From Candidatus Marispirochaeta associata (GTDB taxonomy: Bacteria > Spirochaetota > Spirochaetia > JC444 > Marispirochaetaceae): a DNA stretch of 64,000 bases. The notes under the pieces are model-generated. The model saw only the letters and a program-made list of their open reading frames with translations. It ran no database searches and was not told the origin of the DNA. Every line of letters starts with the position of its first letter. Position 1 is the first letter of the stretch. The stretch spans positions 186,001-250,000 of the forward strand of contig JWTM01000532.1 in NCBI GenBank assembly GCA_001749745.1. The letters run 5' to 3'. Position numbers and translations under genes: made by a program. This document shows, one piece after another, positions 1 through 8,195 of the stretch.

Positions 1-251
1 CTACCGGTGCCTCCCAGGCTCAAGTTGGTGTCGGCCGTAGAGAAATCCCCGGGATTTCGGTACCACATGGGAATGAATAGTCCCGCATTAATATTAAAGA
101 TCTGATCACCGAGCTGATAGAGGGTAGGCGCATAATCCTCTTCGGGTTGCGTCTCCTGGGCGCTCAGGGGTAAGAGGCACAAGATAAGTAAAATAAGGCA
201 TGGTAAGACTATATTTCTGCCGGTCAATGGGCACCTCGCAAGCAAGTTCAT
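1..251 (-). CDS. Exported protein, N-terminal fragment (partial)
   Basis: Only the first 83 codons are in the window; the gene runs off the left edge. An ATG at 249-251 (minus) opens a reading frame with a short basic start, a hydrophobic Leu/Ile-rich core and a plausible signal-peptidase site after LSAQ near residue 37. The mature part is acidic at first (ETQPEED), then has alternating polar and aromatic residues (FNINAGLFIPMWY) like the first strands of an outer-membrane beta-barrel. It is divergent from folD. A good promoter lies 14-42 bases upstream, and no Shine-Dalgarno sequence is visible. The family is not recognised. Outer-membrane or periplasmic location is inference from the signal peptide and strand pattern. 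Confidence 0.6.
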   Translation of the reverse strand, partial: MNLLARCPLTGRNIVLPCLILLILCLLPLSAQETQPEEDYAPTLYQLGDQIFNINAGLFIPMWYRNPGDFSTADTNLSLGGTG

Positions 252-264
252 GTTTGAGATTCCA

Positions 265-293
265 ATAGTATCACCGGCCAATCCTTTTTTCAA
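265..293 (-). promoter_or_regulatory. Sigma70-type promoter of the exported-protein gene
   Basis: Reading the minus strand, TTGAAA (288-293) is followed after exactly 17 bases by TACTAT (265-270), each 5 of 6 to consensus. The -10 box ends only 13 bases before the ATG, so the leader would be about 6-7 bases and has no Shine-Dalgarno sequence. Confidence 0.6.
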
Positions 294-360
294 TACGAGC
301 TCTCGATTGAAAAGAGCCGTTATTAATGGTAAACCCTAGCATCAGGAACGAGGAGCCCCT

Positions 361-1242
361 ATGGCAGAGAAGATAGACGGAAAGAGGATCGCCGCCAAGG
401 TTCGAGCGGGATTGACGGATCGAATTAAGACTTTAAAGGAAGAGGGAATCACTCCCGGGCTGGCTGTGGTGCTGGTGGGAGATGATCCGGCCAGTGTCTC
501 TTATGTTACCGCAAAGGAGCGGGCCTGCGATGAGTTGGGACTCTACTCGTCGGAGAATCGGCTTCCGGCGGAGACAACGGAAGAGGATCTGCTGGCCCTG
601 GTGGAGAAGTTGAATCGGGATCCCAAGATCCATGGAATTCTGGTCCAGCTTCCCCTGCCGAAGCATATGGACGAGCAGAAGGTTATTATGGCTATCGATC
701 CCGATAAGGATGTGGACGGATTTCATCCGGTAAACGTAGGCAAAATGCTTCTGGGACAGGATGCCTTCCTGCCCTGTACCCCCAACGGTATCCTCAAGAT
801 GCTGGAAGAGGAGGGGGTGGAGACCGCCGGAGCGGAAGTAGTCGTTCTCGGGCGCAGCAATATTGTAGGCAAACCGGTAGCAAATCTTCTCTTCCGCAAG
901 GCCCAGCCGGGCAATGCTACGGTCACGATCTGCCACACCCGTACCAAGGACACAGCCGCCCACTGTCGGCGAGCGGACATCATTGTGGTCGCCGCCGGCC
1001 GACCGCAGACCCTAACCGGCGATATGGTAAAACCCGGCGCGGTTGTGATCGATGTGGGGGTTAACCGCATTCCCGATGAGACCCGCAAACGGGGATATCG
1101 CCTCGAAGGGGACGCTGACTATCAAAGTGTGAGTGAGGTGGCATCGAAGATTACCCCCGTCCCCGGCGGTGTGGGGCCGATGACGATCACCATGCTGCTC
1201 TTTAACACGGTGGCCGCCGCGGAGAAGATGCATGGAGCTTAA
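361..1242 (+). CDS. folD: Bifunctional methylene-THF dehydrogenase / methenyl-THF cyclohydrolase
   Basis: FolD interconverts 5,10-methylene-THF and 10-formyl-THF in the cytosol. The 293 residues match the usual family length. Visible signatures are the Tyr48/Lys52 catalytic motif (YVTAKERA), VQLPLP with Gln96, the DKDVDGFHP loop, the CTPNGI segment, the Rossmann GRSNIVGKP nucleotide loop near 164-172, and the C-terminal PVPGGVGPMT signature. The ATG is preceded by a GAGGAG ribosome site. The next gene starts 11 bases before its stop, so the two are translationally coupled. The product, 10-formyl-THF, is the substrate of the AICAR formyltransferase two genes downstream, which makes this a sensible one-carbon/purine operon. 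Confidence 0.97.
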   Translation: MAEKIDGKRIAAKVRAGLTDRIKTLKEEGITPGLAVVLVGDDPASVSYVTAKERACDELGLYSSENRLPAETTEEDLLALVEKLNRDPKIHGILVQLPLPKHMDEQKVIMAIDPDKDVDGFHPVNVGKMLLGQDAFLPCTPNGILKMLEEEGVETAGAEVVVLGRSNIVGKPVANLLFRKAQPGNATVTICHTRTKDTAAHCRRADIIVVAAGRPQTLTGDMVKPGAVVIDVGVNRIPDETRKRGYRLEGDADYQSVSEVASKITPVPGGVGPMTITMLLFNTVAAAEKMHGA

Positions 1243-1927
1243 CACAGTCGTTAAGAGTGAGGATCAGGTAAAACTGCGGCATGTACTGATCAGCCTGGCC
1301 GATAAACGTGGGCTGGATACGCTGGTGACGGGACTGGTCGCGGTCAATCCGGATATCAAACTCTATAGTACCGGCGGCACCTACGCTAAAATCGCCGAAA
1401 TTCTGGGTCCGGATAAAACGGCTCACAATCTAATGCGGGTTTCCGATTACACCGGTCAGCCGGAGATGCAGGGCGGCCTGGTAAAGAGTCTCGACTTCAA
1501 GATCTATTTGGGACTATTGAGTGAGAGTTTCAACCCCGACCATCAGGATGATCTCGAGCGGACGAAGGCGGTACGCTTCGACGCAACCATCGTAAACCTC
1601 TATCCCTTCGAACAGACCGTTGCCGATCCGTCGGTGAGTCCGGAAAAGGCCCGGGCCAACATCGATATCGGCGGGCCGTGTATGCTCAGGGCCTCGGCCA
1701 AGAATTACCTTCGTGTAGCGGTGTTGTGCGACCCGGATGACTACCCGGCATTTCTGGAGACGCTGCGGCGCACCAAAGGCGCCACCAGTCTGCAGCAGCG
1801 TTTCGAGCTGTCCAGGAAGGCCTTCCGCTATTCCGCCGGCTACGATGCCGCCATTGCTGCCTATCTGGAATCCCTCGATGGGGATATCGCCTATTCGACC
1901 TACACGATTGCGGAGCGGGAGGCCTAG
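1232..1927 (+). CDS. purH: IMP cyclohydrolase (stand-alone N-terminal PurH domain)
   Basis: This 231-residue protein is the MGS-like IMP cyclohydrolase half of PurH, which closes FAICAR to IMP in the last step of purine synthesis. Residues corresponding to the human ATIC active site (Lys66, Tyr104, Asp125, Lys137) are present as Lys85 (LVKSL), Tyr124 (NLYPF), Asp145 (IDIGG) and Lys157 (SAKN), at constant spacing. STGGT at 46-50 is the phosphate loop. The common GRVKTLHP.xHGG stretch is altered to GGLVKSLDFKIYLGL, so the usual His residues are missing. The gene overlaps folD by 11 bases and stops one base before the start of the formyltransferase gene, so the two PurH activities are on separate polypeptides. 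Confidence 0.88.
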   Translation: MELNTVVKSEDQVKLRHVLISLADKRGLDTLVTGLVAVNPDIKLYSTGGTYAKIAEILGPDKTAHNLMRVSDYTGQPEMQGGLVKSLDFKIYLGLLSESFNPDHQDDLERTKAVRFDATIVNLYPFEQTVADPSVSPEKARANIDIGGPCMLRASAKNYLRVAVLCDPDDYPAFLETLRRTKGATSLQQRFELSRKAFRYSAGYDAAIAAYLESLDGDIAYSTYTIAEREA

Positions 1928-1928
1928 G

Positions 1929-3176
1929 ATGCAAGCCGATAGACAACAGTACCGCAGAATGCTGGCCGAGGATTTTCCCCGCCGGCTGGAGCTCTCTTTT
2001 ACCGATGAACACGGACGGCAGACCCTCTATTACGAGAAGATGGAGTGGGAGATCGCCGGCGAGACGAAAGGGCTGCGCTACGGCGAAAATCCCGACCAAC
2101 CCGCCGCGCTCTACCGACTGGTCAACGGGAACCTAACTCTGGGAGAGGTGACTACCATCCAGGCCGGTAGGTTCCTGGCCTCCCAAGCGGAGCTGCTCCA
2201 GAGCGGTAAACATCCGGGCAAGACCAATATCACCGATGTCGATAACGCCCTCAATATCTTGCGCTACTTTCAGGATCAACCCACGGCGGTTATCGTCAAA
2301 CACAATAATCCCTGCGGAGCGGCGAAGGGCGCTAGCCTGGCTGAAGCCTATCGAAAAGCCTTAATGGCCGACCGGATCGCCGCCTTCGGCGGGGCGGTCG
2401 TCCTGAATCGGCCGGTGGATATAGAAACCGCCGCCGCGATCTGCGAGAGTTATTGCGAGGTCGTGGCCGCCCCGGAGTTTGAAGCCGGGGTGATGGAACT
2501 CTTCGCCGCTAAGAAGAACCTGCGCATTATGCGTATCGCCCGCATGGAGAAGCTTCACGAGTATATCGGAGCCCGGGTGCTGGATATAAAATCCCTTATG
2601 GACGGGGGCCTGGTAACCCAGTGGTCCTTTGTTCCCAAATCCTTCCGGCCCGAGGAGCTGACTGCCGCGATGAGCAGCTACAAAGGGCAGGAGTACAAGG
2701 TCTTGCGGGGACCGACTGCGGCGGAGAAAGAGGACATGATCTTCGGGTGGTACCTCGAAGCGGGGATTACCAGCAATTCGGTTATCTACGTCAAGGACGG
2801 CGCCTCCGTCGGAATCGGTACCGGCGAACAGGACCGAGTCGGGGTAGCGGAGATCGCCCGGGACAAGGCCTACCGCAAGCTCGAGGATCGAATCTGCTGG
2901 GAGCGCCACCGGACCCCCTTCGCCTTACTTGAGGACGGGACCGAGCGCGAATCGATCCGAGGCGAAGCGGCTGCGCTGCAGGGCGGATTGAAAGGGGCGG
3001 TGATGGTCTCCGACGCCTTCTTTCCCTTCCGGGACGGCGCCGAGGTGGGGCTTAAGGAGGGGGTTGCAGGGATCATCCAACCCGGCGGGTCTTTGCGTGA
3101 TTTTGAAACGATCGAGGCGGTTAATCAGTACGGGGCGACTATGGTCTACACCGGACAGCGCTCCTTTAAGCATTGA
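1929..3176 (+). CDS. purH: AICAR formyltransferase (stand-alone C-terminal PurH domain)
   Basis: The enzyme transfers the formyl group of 10-formyl-THF to AICAR, giving FAICAR for the cyclohydrolase encoded just upstream. The 415 residues contain RYGENPDQPA at 50-59, the catalytic Lys124-His125 pair in VKHNNPCG, the TSNSVIYVKDG substrate loop, SDAFFPFRDG, and the C-terminal RSFKH end typical of PurH. The chosen ATG at 1929 lies one base after the cyclohydrolase stop; an open frame continues upstream, but its translation does not resemble PurH. The protein has about 49 residues before the RYGENP motif. Both halves keep their active sites and the break lies at the domain boundary, which argues against a sequencing frameshift. 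Confidence 0.9.
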   Translation: MQADRQQYRRMLAEDFPRRLELSFTDEHGRQTLYYEKMEWEIAGETKGLRYGENPDQPAALYRLVNGNLTLGEVTTIQAGRFLASQAELLQSGKHPGKTNITDVDNALNILRYFQDQPTAVIVKHNNPCGAAKGASLAEAYRKALMADRIAAFGGAVVLNRPVDIETAAAICESYCEVVAAPEFEAGVMELFAAKKNLRIMRIARMEKLHEYIGARVLDIKSLMDGGLVTQWSFVPKSFRPEELTAAMSSYKGQEYKVLRGPTAAEKEDMIFGWYLEAGITSNSVIYVKDGASVGIGTGEQDRVGVAEIARDKAYRKLEDRICWERHRTPFALLEDGTERESIRGEAAALQGGLKGAVMVSDAFFPFRDGAEVGLKEGVAGIIQPGGSLRDFETIEAVNQYGATMVYTGQRSFKH

Positions 3177-3186
3177 TGGAAGAGGA

Positions 3187-4500
3187 ATGGAAAAACCGAG
3201 TTTCTATTTAGAGTCCTATGGCTGTCAGATGAACGCGGCCGAATCATTTTCCGTCGAACAGGAGCTGAAACAGCGCGGGTGGATGCAGGCGACCGACGAG
3301 ACAGCGGCCGACCTGGTGATACTCAATACCTGTGCGGTCCGGAAGTCCGCCGAACAGAGGATCCACGGCAGAATAGGCTACTATCAGCATCTGAAGAAGA
3401 GCCGGCCCATCTCCCTGGTCGTGATGGGCTGTATGACAGAGCGGCTCAAACAGGAGCTGCGTACTGATTTTCCCACCGTAAATATGCTGGTAGGTACCTT
3501 TGGTAAGAAGGATTTCATCGATTTTCTGGCCAGGGGCGAGTCTCTCGAAGGGGAGCACGACTTCTTTGGTCATGATGTGTACGAGTTTCTCTCCGCCCAG
3601 ATTTCCCCCGGCGGCTACAGCGCCTATGTACCGATTATGCACGGCTGTAATAATTTCTGCAGCTACTGCATCGTCCCCCACGTCCGCGGGCGGGAGATCT
3701 CCCGTCCAGTTGCGGATATTCTCTCCGAGATCGAGCGTCTGGACAGTGAAGGGGTGCGAGAGATTACCCTGATCGGACAGAATGTCAACTCCTACGCCGG
3801 TGCTGAGAATGGAGGAACCCTGGACTTCCCCGATTTGTTGGGGCGTATCGAGGAGCGACTCGACTCCATCCGCTGGATCCGGTTCATGAGCTCCCATCCC
3901 AAGGATCTCAGCCCCAAACTCATTGAGCGGATCAAGAACTCCCAACGGCTCTGTCGTCATATTCATCTGCCGGTGCAGCACGGGTCGACGGCGGTGCTGA
4001 AGCGCATGAATCGCCGTTATAGCCGAGAGGCCTATCTATCCCTGGTAAAGGAGATCCGCAATGCTATTCCGGAGGTATCCCTTACGACTGATATACTAAT
4101 CGGCTTTCCCGGCGAAACTGAAGCTGATTTTGAGGATACCCTCAGACTGATCGAAGAGGTATGCTACGACGACGCCTTTACCTATAAATACAATCCCCGG
4201 GAGGGAACAGCGGCGGCTGAATATGATTCCCAGCTCTCCGATGAGGATAAGAGCGCCCGCCTGAGCCAGCTTATTGACTTGCAGCGCAAAATTACCGAGG
4301 ATAATAAAAGGAAGCGTATCGGGTCGAAGGTTGAGGTCCTGATCGAGGGACCGTCCCGCAAGAATCCCGAAGAGTATTTGGGAAGAACATCCCGGAATGA
4401 GATGGTAGTCTTCCCGAAGGCCCGGCATCGCAAGGGGGAATTCGGAGAGTTCCGTTTGACTCACCTTGCCGGTGCTACCTTCAAAGCTGAGGAGGTGTAA
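3187..4500 (+). CDS. miaB: tRNA-2-methylthio-N6-dimethylallyladenosine synthase
   Basis: MiaB is a radical-SAM methylthiotransferase that modifies A37 of tRNAs reading UNN codons. The 437-residue frame starts with MEKPSFYLESYGCQ. The N-terminal UPF0004 cluster cysteines are Cys13 (YGCQMN), Cys49 (LNTCAVR) and Cys82 (MGCMTER). The radical-SAM cluster is Cys154, Cys158 and Cys161 in CNNFCSYC. A TRAM RNA-binding domain fills the last 65 or so residues. The ATG at 3187 follows an AGAGGA ribosome site 10 bases after the upstream stop; a longer in-frame start inside the formyltransferase gene adds sequence unlike MiaB. Confidence 0.95.
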   Translation: MEKPSFYLESYGCQMNAAESFSVEQELKQRGWMQATDETAADLVILNTCAVRKSAEQRIHGRIGYYQHLKKSRPISLVVMGCMTERLKQELRTDFPTVNMLVGTFGKKDFIDFLARGESLEGEHDFFGHDVYEFLSAQISPGGYSAYVPIMHGCNNFCSYCIVPHVRGREISRPVADILSEIERLDSEGVREITLIGQNVNSYAGAENGGTLDFPDLLGRIEERLDSIRWIRFMSSHPKDLSPKLIERIKNSQRLCRHIHLPVQHGSTAVLKRMNRRYSREAYLSLVKEIRNAIPEVSLTTDILIGFPGETEADFEDTLRLIEEVCYDDAFTYKYNPREGTAAAEYDSQLSDEDKSARLSQLIDLQRKITEDNKRKRIGSKVEVLIEGPSRKNPEEYLGRTSRNEMVVFPKARHRKGEFGEFRLTHLAGATFKAEEV

Positions 4501-4502
4501 AT

Positions 4503-4841
4503 ATGCCCTGGAGATTAATCGTCGTCGTAGTGTTGATGGGGATTCTGATTGCATTTATCGGGCTCAATCTTGAGAACCGGGCGGATGTCTCCTTCGGATT
4601 CCATACCTTCGAGCAGATTCCGATTTTTATAAGCCTCTTCGTCTCGTTTATTACAGGTGTGGTGGTTATGCTCCCCTTTACCATCGGCAGACGCAGGAAC
4701 CGCAAAAAAAAGGAAAAGAGTCTTCCTGAAAAGCAGCTTGAAAAGCCGAAGAAAAAACGCGGCTTTAGAAAGTCCAAGAATAAGGGTAAGGATCCCGTAT
4801 CCGGCGAAACGACCGTCGGCCCCTCAGACCCAACGACATAG
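4503..4841 (+). CDS. LapA-like (DUF1049-type) small membrane protein
   Basis: This 112-residue protein has two hydrophobic segments, at about 4-22 and 38-62, followed by a very basic cytoplasmic tail rich in Lys and Arg. The arrangement and the NLENRADVSFGF loop between the helices resemble the LapA/DUF1049 family of inner-membrane proteins, known in Escherichia coli beside the LPS-assembly protein LapB. The gene starts 2 bases after miaB and is followed 12 bases later by a SPOR-domain gene, so it belongs to the folD-purH-miaB transcription unit. Family assignment is by topology and the short loop motif only; a function is not inferred. Confidence 0.6.
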   Translation: MPWRLIVVVVLMGILIAFIGLNLENRADVSFGFHTFEQIPIFISLFVSFITGVVVMLPFTIGRRRNRKKKEKSLPEKQLEKPKKKRGFRKSKNKGKDPVSGETTVGPSDPTT

Positions 4842-4853
4842 GTCGGTAGATTC

Positions 4854-5648
4854 ATGCGCAGCTCCATTCTTCTACTGGTATTCCTGGGGCTTGCACTAGC
4901 CGCAGAGCTTCCCGGACAGTCGCTCTCTATGAGTGAATTGGAGCGGATTGCGGCCATCGAATCCCCATCCGTGCGGGAAACAGAGCTGCGCAGCCATCTT
5001 CAAGCCCGGGAGACCGTCGATGCTCGCCTTGCGCTGCTCGACGAGGCGGAGAAAATTTCCAAGCTGGAATCTGTAAGCAGACGAATTTCAGTGGAGTTGC
5101 TGCTCTTAAGCGGCAGGACAGAGGAAGCCGAGAGGCTTATCGCCGACCAGGATCCTGATGAGAGGGATCTCGCTAAACGCCTCTCCCTTGCCCATGGGAA
5201 AACCCTCCTCCAGGATGCTCCCGATGATTCAACACCCATCGACCGACAGAGTTTCCAGCGACTTCGTGATGAGCGTGAATCCTCCCCTGAATATTTCGCC
5301 AGCCGCAGGGGGGCGATCGTCGCCGCACCGCTCCTCTTTGCGCCGCTTGAGACCCTCCCCGGTGAGGGATCGAATCAGTCCGACAGTGCGCCCAGCCCGG
5401 GCGAGAGTTCTCCAAGCGCCGGGCGGCTAACGATACAAGTCGGGGCCTTCTCTTCGCGGAAGAATGCCGAGGCCCATATCGCGTATCTTGAGGATCGGGG
5501 CGTGAGGGCAGTATTGGTTGCCCCCGAGGGCGCCGGCACAATCTATCGCACGGTCGTTTCGGAGATTCCCGCCGAGACTGCCCAGCGGGAGCTTATCCGG
5601 CTTAAAGAGAAGGGAATCGAGGGCTTCATTATCTACCCGGAAAACTAA
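4854..5648 (+). CDS. Exported SPOR-domain protein
   Basis: The 264-residue product begins with a signal peptide (MRSSILLLVFLGLALAA) cleaved near residue 18-22. A helical, Leu/Glu-rich region follows (about 25-120), which may be TPR-like, then a Ser/Pro/Gly linker (about 165-190). The C-terminal 70 residues are a SPOR domain: IQVGAFSSRKNAEAHIAYL, a second repeat around EDRGVRAVLV, and RTVVSEI. SPOR domains bind denuded peptidoglycan glycan strands, often at division sites. It is the last gene of the folD-led unit and overlaps the tail of the convergent lipoprotein gene by 4 bases. Periplasmic peptidoglycan binding is expected from the domain; the helical part is not recognised. Confidence 0.75.
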   Translation: MRSSILLLVFLGLALAAELPGQSLSMSELERIAAIESPSVRETELRSHLQARETVDARLALLDEAEKISKLESVSRRISVELLLLSGRTEEAERLIADQDPDERDLAKRLSLAHGKTLLQDAPDDSTPIDRQSFQRLRDERESSPEYFASRRGAIVAAPLLFAPLETLPGEGSNQSDSAPSPGESSPSAGRLTIQVGAFSSRKNAEAHIAYLEDRGVRAVLVAPEGAGTIYRTVVSEIPAETAQRELIRLKEKGIEGFIIYPEN

Positions 5649-7165
5649 TCCTCCGAGGTATCGATCATCTCGATCTGTTCATATTGAACGAAGCTGTTCT
5701 CCTCCGGAACGAAGCCCCGAATGCCTACCTTCCCGGGAATCAGGACCAGGGTACGGATAATCTCCTGCTCTCGTTCCTCCTCGAGATAATCCGCCTTGTA
5801 GACCTTCCGCTCCTCCACAAGGCCGGCATTGGAGAGAAACTTCAACTCCAGGATAGGATTCTGAATCTGGTAGAGGGCGTATCCCCCCTTCCTCTCTCCT
5901 TCCTGATCGCGGAAGGTGAAAAAGGGTTCGTCGAAGATAATAGATTCCCCGGCTTCATTGGTAAAAACCCCGGAAAGCTGAAAGGGTAACTGCCGCTCGT
6001 GGCTGTTCTGGGGATAGAAGATTGCCTGCACATCCTGGGAGATGCGCTGATATTCGCCTGACCAGGAATCATTGGCATCGTTGGTCCAGATGAAGAGATT
6101 GTCGATATCCCGTACGGTGATGGAGACCTGTTTACGGATAAATCTAATCAGATCGTTTACCCCGATTAGATAGAGTTGATTGTAATTGGTGCGGTTGGAG
6201 CTCTGCCAGATATACTCCTCCTGAATATCGCCCGAGTAGAGGGAGAAGTGATTTCCCCGGCGGTCGAAGAAGAGAATATTATGCCGCAGTCGGCCGGACG
6301 GATCCTGACTGGTTCTCAACCAGGGACCGTGAAGAAAGGATTCGAACTCCCGTTCTCCCGATCGAAAAAGTCGGTTCAGGCGCTCGTCCTGAATCCGCTC
6401 GCCATAGATCTTCTCCTCCAGTACCTCCACATAGGCGTTATCCTGATAGCGCCAGTAGTAGGTGGTCTTTATCTGATCGCTCAGATTCTCCGACTGGGTA
6501 TCCTGCCGGTTGGTGACGATGGGAAAACTCTTGCCGTTTTTCTGACCGTCGTAGTAGGCCTGTTCCCGCTCGATTTCCACTACCTGGATCGAACCGCGCA
6601 CCGACAAGGAGGCGATCCGACTGAAGTAGAGTCCGAAACCCTGGGCGTTGATGCTTTTTCGGTAGACCCGCAAAAGCTGCTCTCCCGTCTCGGCGTCGGT
6701 ACCGCTGCACAGGATCTCCGGCACATGGTCGCCGACCAGATCGACGAAGGCTAAGGAGAAACTTTGGGCGTTGCTGATGGCCACGGCGCTCTCCCAGGCC
6801 GGGAAATAGGCGTCCTGGATCGCATCGTAATCGGCTACCAGGAGTCGGATCTCGCCGGAAGCATCATCCTTGCTCCGGTAGGCGATGATCTGTTCCTCGA
6901 CCTGGTCGATGTCGAGATTCTGATTGGTGATCTGGATAACCGTACTGCCGGGGCTCAAGTCGATCTTGGGACTGAGGTCCTCTTCATCGATAGCATCGGG
7001 CGCTAAAGCGCTTGCCATGTTCTCCGCCGCACTTCCGCCGGAGGAGGTGACGATCACCGGTTCATCGCTGATGTTTTCATTGAGTTCGGGCTCGCTACAT
7101 CCGGCTAGAATAAATCCGGCTGTTAGTAGAACGATTATATATGATGGTTTAATCTGTCGTTTCAT
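5645..7165 (-). CDS. Pallilysin-like (TP0751-type) lipoprotein
   Basis: The frame encodes 506 residues from the ATG at 7165: a classic lipoprotein signal MKRQIKPSYIIVLLTAGFILAGC with the lipidated Cys at position 23. A possible TTG start at 7207 would add 14 residues before the signal and is less likely. The mature protein has an acidic Ser/Glu-rich linker to about residue 75, a beta-rich middle, and from about 277 a segment beginning FLHGPWLR and continuing with alternating strands, compatible with the lipocalin-like fold of Treponema pallidum pallilysin. Location supports this: a vWA gene and cfpA are neighbours, as I recall for TP0748-TP0751. The HExxH metalloprotease motif of T. pallidum pallilysin is absent, so protease activity should not be assumed. 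Confidence 0.55.
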   Translation of the reverse strand: MKRQIKPSYIIVLLTAGFILAGCSEPELNENISDEPVIVTSSGGSAAENMASALAPDAIDEEDLSPKIDLSPGSTVIQITNQNLDIDQVEEQIIAYRSKDDASGEIRLLVADYDAIQDAYFPAWESAVAISNAQSFSLAFVDLVGDHVPEILCSGTDAETGEQLLRVYRKSINAQGFGLYFSRIASLSVRGSIQVVEIEREQAYYDGQKNGKSFPIVTNRQDTQSENLSDQIKTTYYWRYQDNAYVEVLEEKIYGERIQDERLNRLFRSGEREFESFLHGPWLRTSQDPSGRLRHNILFFDRRGNHFSLYSGDIQEEYIWQSSNRTNYNQLYLIGVNDLIRFIRKQVSITVRDIDNLFIWTNDANDSWSGEYQRISQDVQAIFYPQNSHERQLPFQLSGVFTNEAGESIIFDEPFFTFRDQEGERKGGYALYQIQNPILELKFLSNAGLVEERKVYKADYLEEEREQEIIRTLVLIPGKVGIRGFVPEENSFVQYEQIEMIDTSED

Positions 7166-7211
7166 AAGCGTAATGAGGATTGTAGCCGAAATGAATCGGA
7201 GGCACAATTAC

Positions 7212-8183
7212 TTAAAAGTAGGGATGGAGGTCGGCCAGAATGAGGCGCTTCATCTCCTCCGCCGGATACGGAGCCTTGAATCCGGCCGCCGTCTTATGAC
7301 CGCCGCCGCCGTATTTCTGGGCGATCTGCGAGACATTGATATTACCCTTGGAACGCAGGGAGCAGCGGAGCAGGCCCTCGGTGTTCTCCTTGAAGAAGAC
7401 GCTGACCCGGACGGTTTCCGACCGCAGTGGGAAGTTAATGATCGCATCGGCCTCCTCGTAGAGGGCTCCCGCCTCCTCGAGGGTCTCTTTCAGCATGGTC
7501 TGCACCGCTACCTGTTGATTGAAATAGAGTTCGAGTCCGGCCAATACGGCGGACTGTAGTTTAAGGGATGAGATCGAATTGCTCTCGTAGATGGCGGAGT
7601 AGAGTTGGTAGGGATCCGCACCCCTGCCTACCAGGTCCTCGGCCACTTGAAAGGTAAAGGCCGTGGTTTTCGGATAGGCAAAGCAGCCGGTATCGTAGAT
7701 CACGCCCGCATAGAGGGCTTTGGCCATGGGTCGTGTGACGGGTATCTCGAGTTCCCGCATGATCTTGTAGAGGATCTCGCAGGTCGACGATGCCTCCACC
7801 TCAATAACCCGGCCGGTTTCGATATCGTCCCCGCTCTCGTGGTGATCGATGATAAAATACTCATCCGTAACCGGAAGGATCTTTGTGCCGACGGTTCCGA
7901 TGTTGTGTATGTCGTTGGTGTCCAGAATAATAAGGGCCGTATCGGCAAAGGATTGATTGAGATCGATCTCATCAATCGTACGTACCGTTCCTTTTTCGAA
8001 GAGGAAACCGTACTTATCCGGTACGGGATCGGCATTGATAATCTCAACCCGCTTACCGAGATCCAATAGTCCGTGATAGAGAGCGATTTCGCTGCCCACA
8101 GCGTCTCCGTCTGGAGTCTCATGGCAGGTAATGACGAATCGGTCATAAGACTCGATAAGGTGCTTCAGCTGTGGAAATTTCAT
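7212..8183 (-). CDS. DHH-family phosphoesterase (NrnA-like)
   Basis: The 323-residue protein has all DHH/DHHA1 hallmarks: His21, Asp25 and Asp27 in HETPDGDA, Asp88 in ILDTND, the DHH triad Asp113-His114-His115, Asp164 in GVIYDTG, and the C-terminal substrate loop GGGGHKTAAGF at about 292-302. Family members hydrolyse short oligoribonucleotides (nanoRNase), pAp, or linear and cyclic dinucleotides in the cytosol, using two manganese ions. Length fits NrnA/pAp-phosphatase-type proteins; which substrate applies cannot be read from the sequence. It lies between the vWA gene (12 bases upstream on this strand) and the pallilysin-like gene, so the three are probably one transcript. Confidence 0.85.
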   Translation of the reverse strand: MKFPQLKHLIESYDRFVITCHETPDGDAVGSEIALYHGLLDLGKRVEIINADPVPDKYGFLFEKGTVRTIDEIDLNQSFADTALIILDTNDIHNIGTVGTKILPVTDEYFIIDHHESGDDIETGRVIEVEASSTCEILYKIMRELEIPVTRPMAKALYAGVIYDTGCFAYPKTTAFTFQVAEDLVGRGADPYQLYSAIYESNSISSLKLQSAVLAGLELYFNQQVAVQTMLKETLEEAGALYEEADAIINFPLRSETVRVSVFFKENTEGLLRCSLRSKGNINVSQIAQKYGGGGHKTAAGFKAPYPAEEMKRLILADLHPYF

Positions 8184-8195
8184 AGTGTGGAGCTA

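Noticed and set aside
252..360. A ZTP-type riboswitch before folD
   Set aside because: Such riboswitches often precede folD/purH, but none of the conserved ZTP motif sequences is visible in this 109-base gap.
1737..1928. An upstream extension of the AICAR formyltransferase frame
   Set aside because: The 64 extra residues are Pro/Arg-rich shadow sequence of the cyclohydrolase gene; the ATG at 1929 is at the domain boundary.
5645..7207. TTG start at 7207 for the pallilysin-like lipoprotein
   Set aside because: The ATG at 7165 gives a textbook lipoprotein signal; the longer form puts 14 residues before it.
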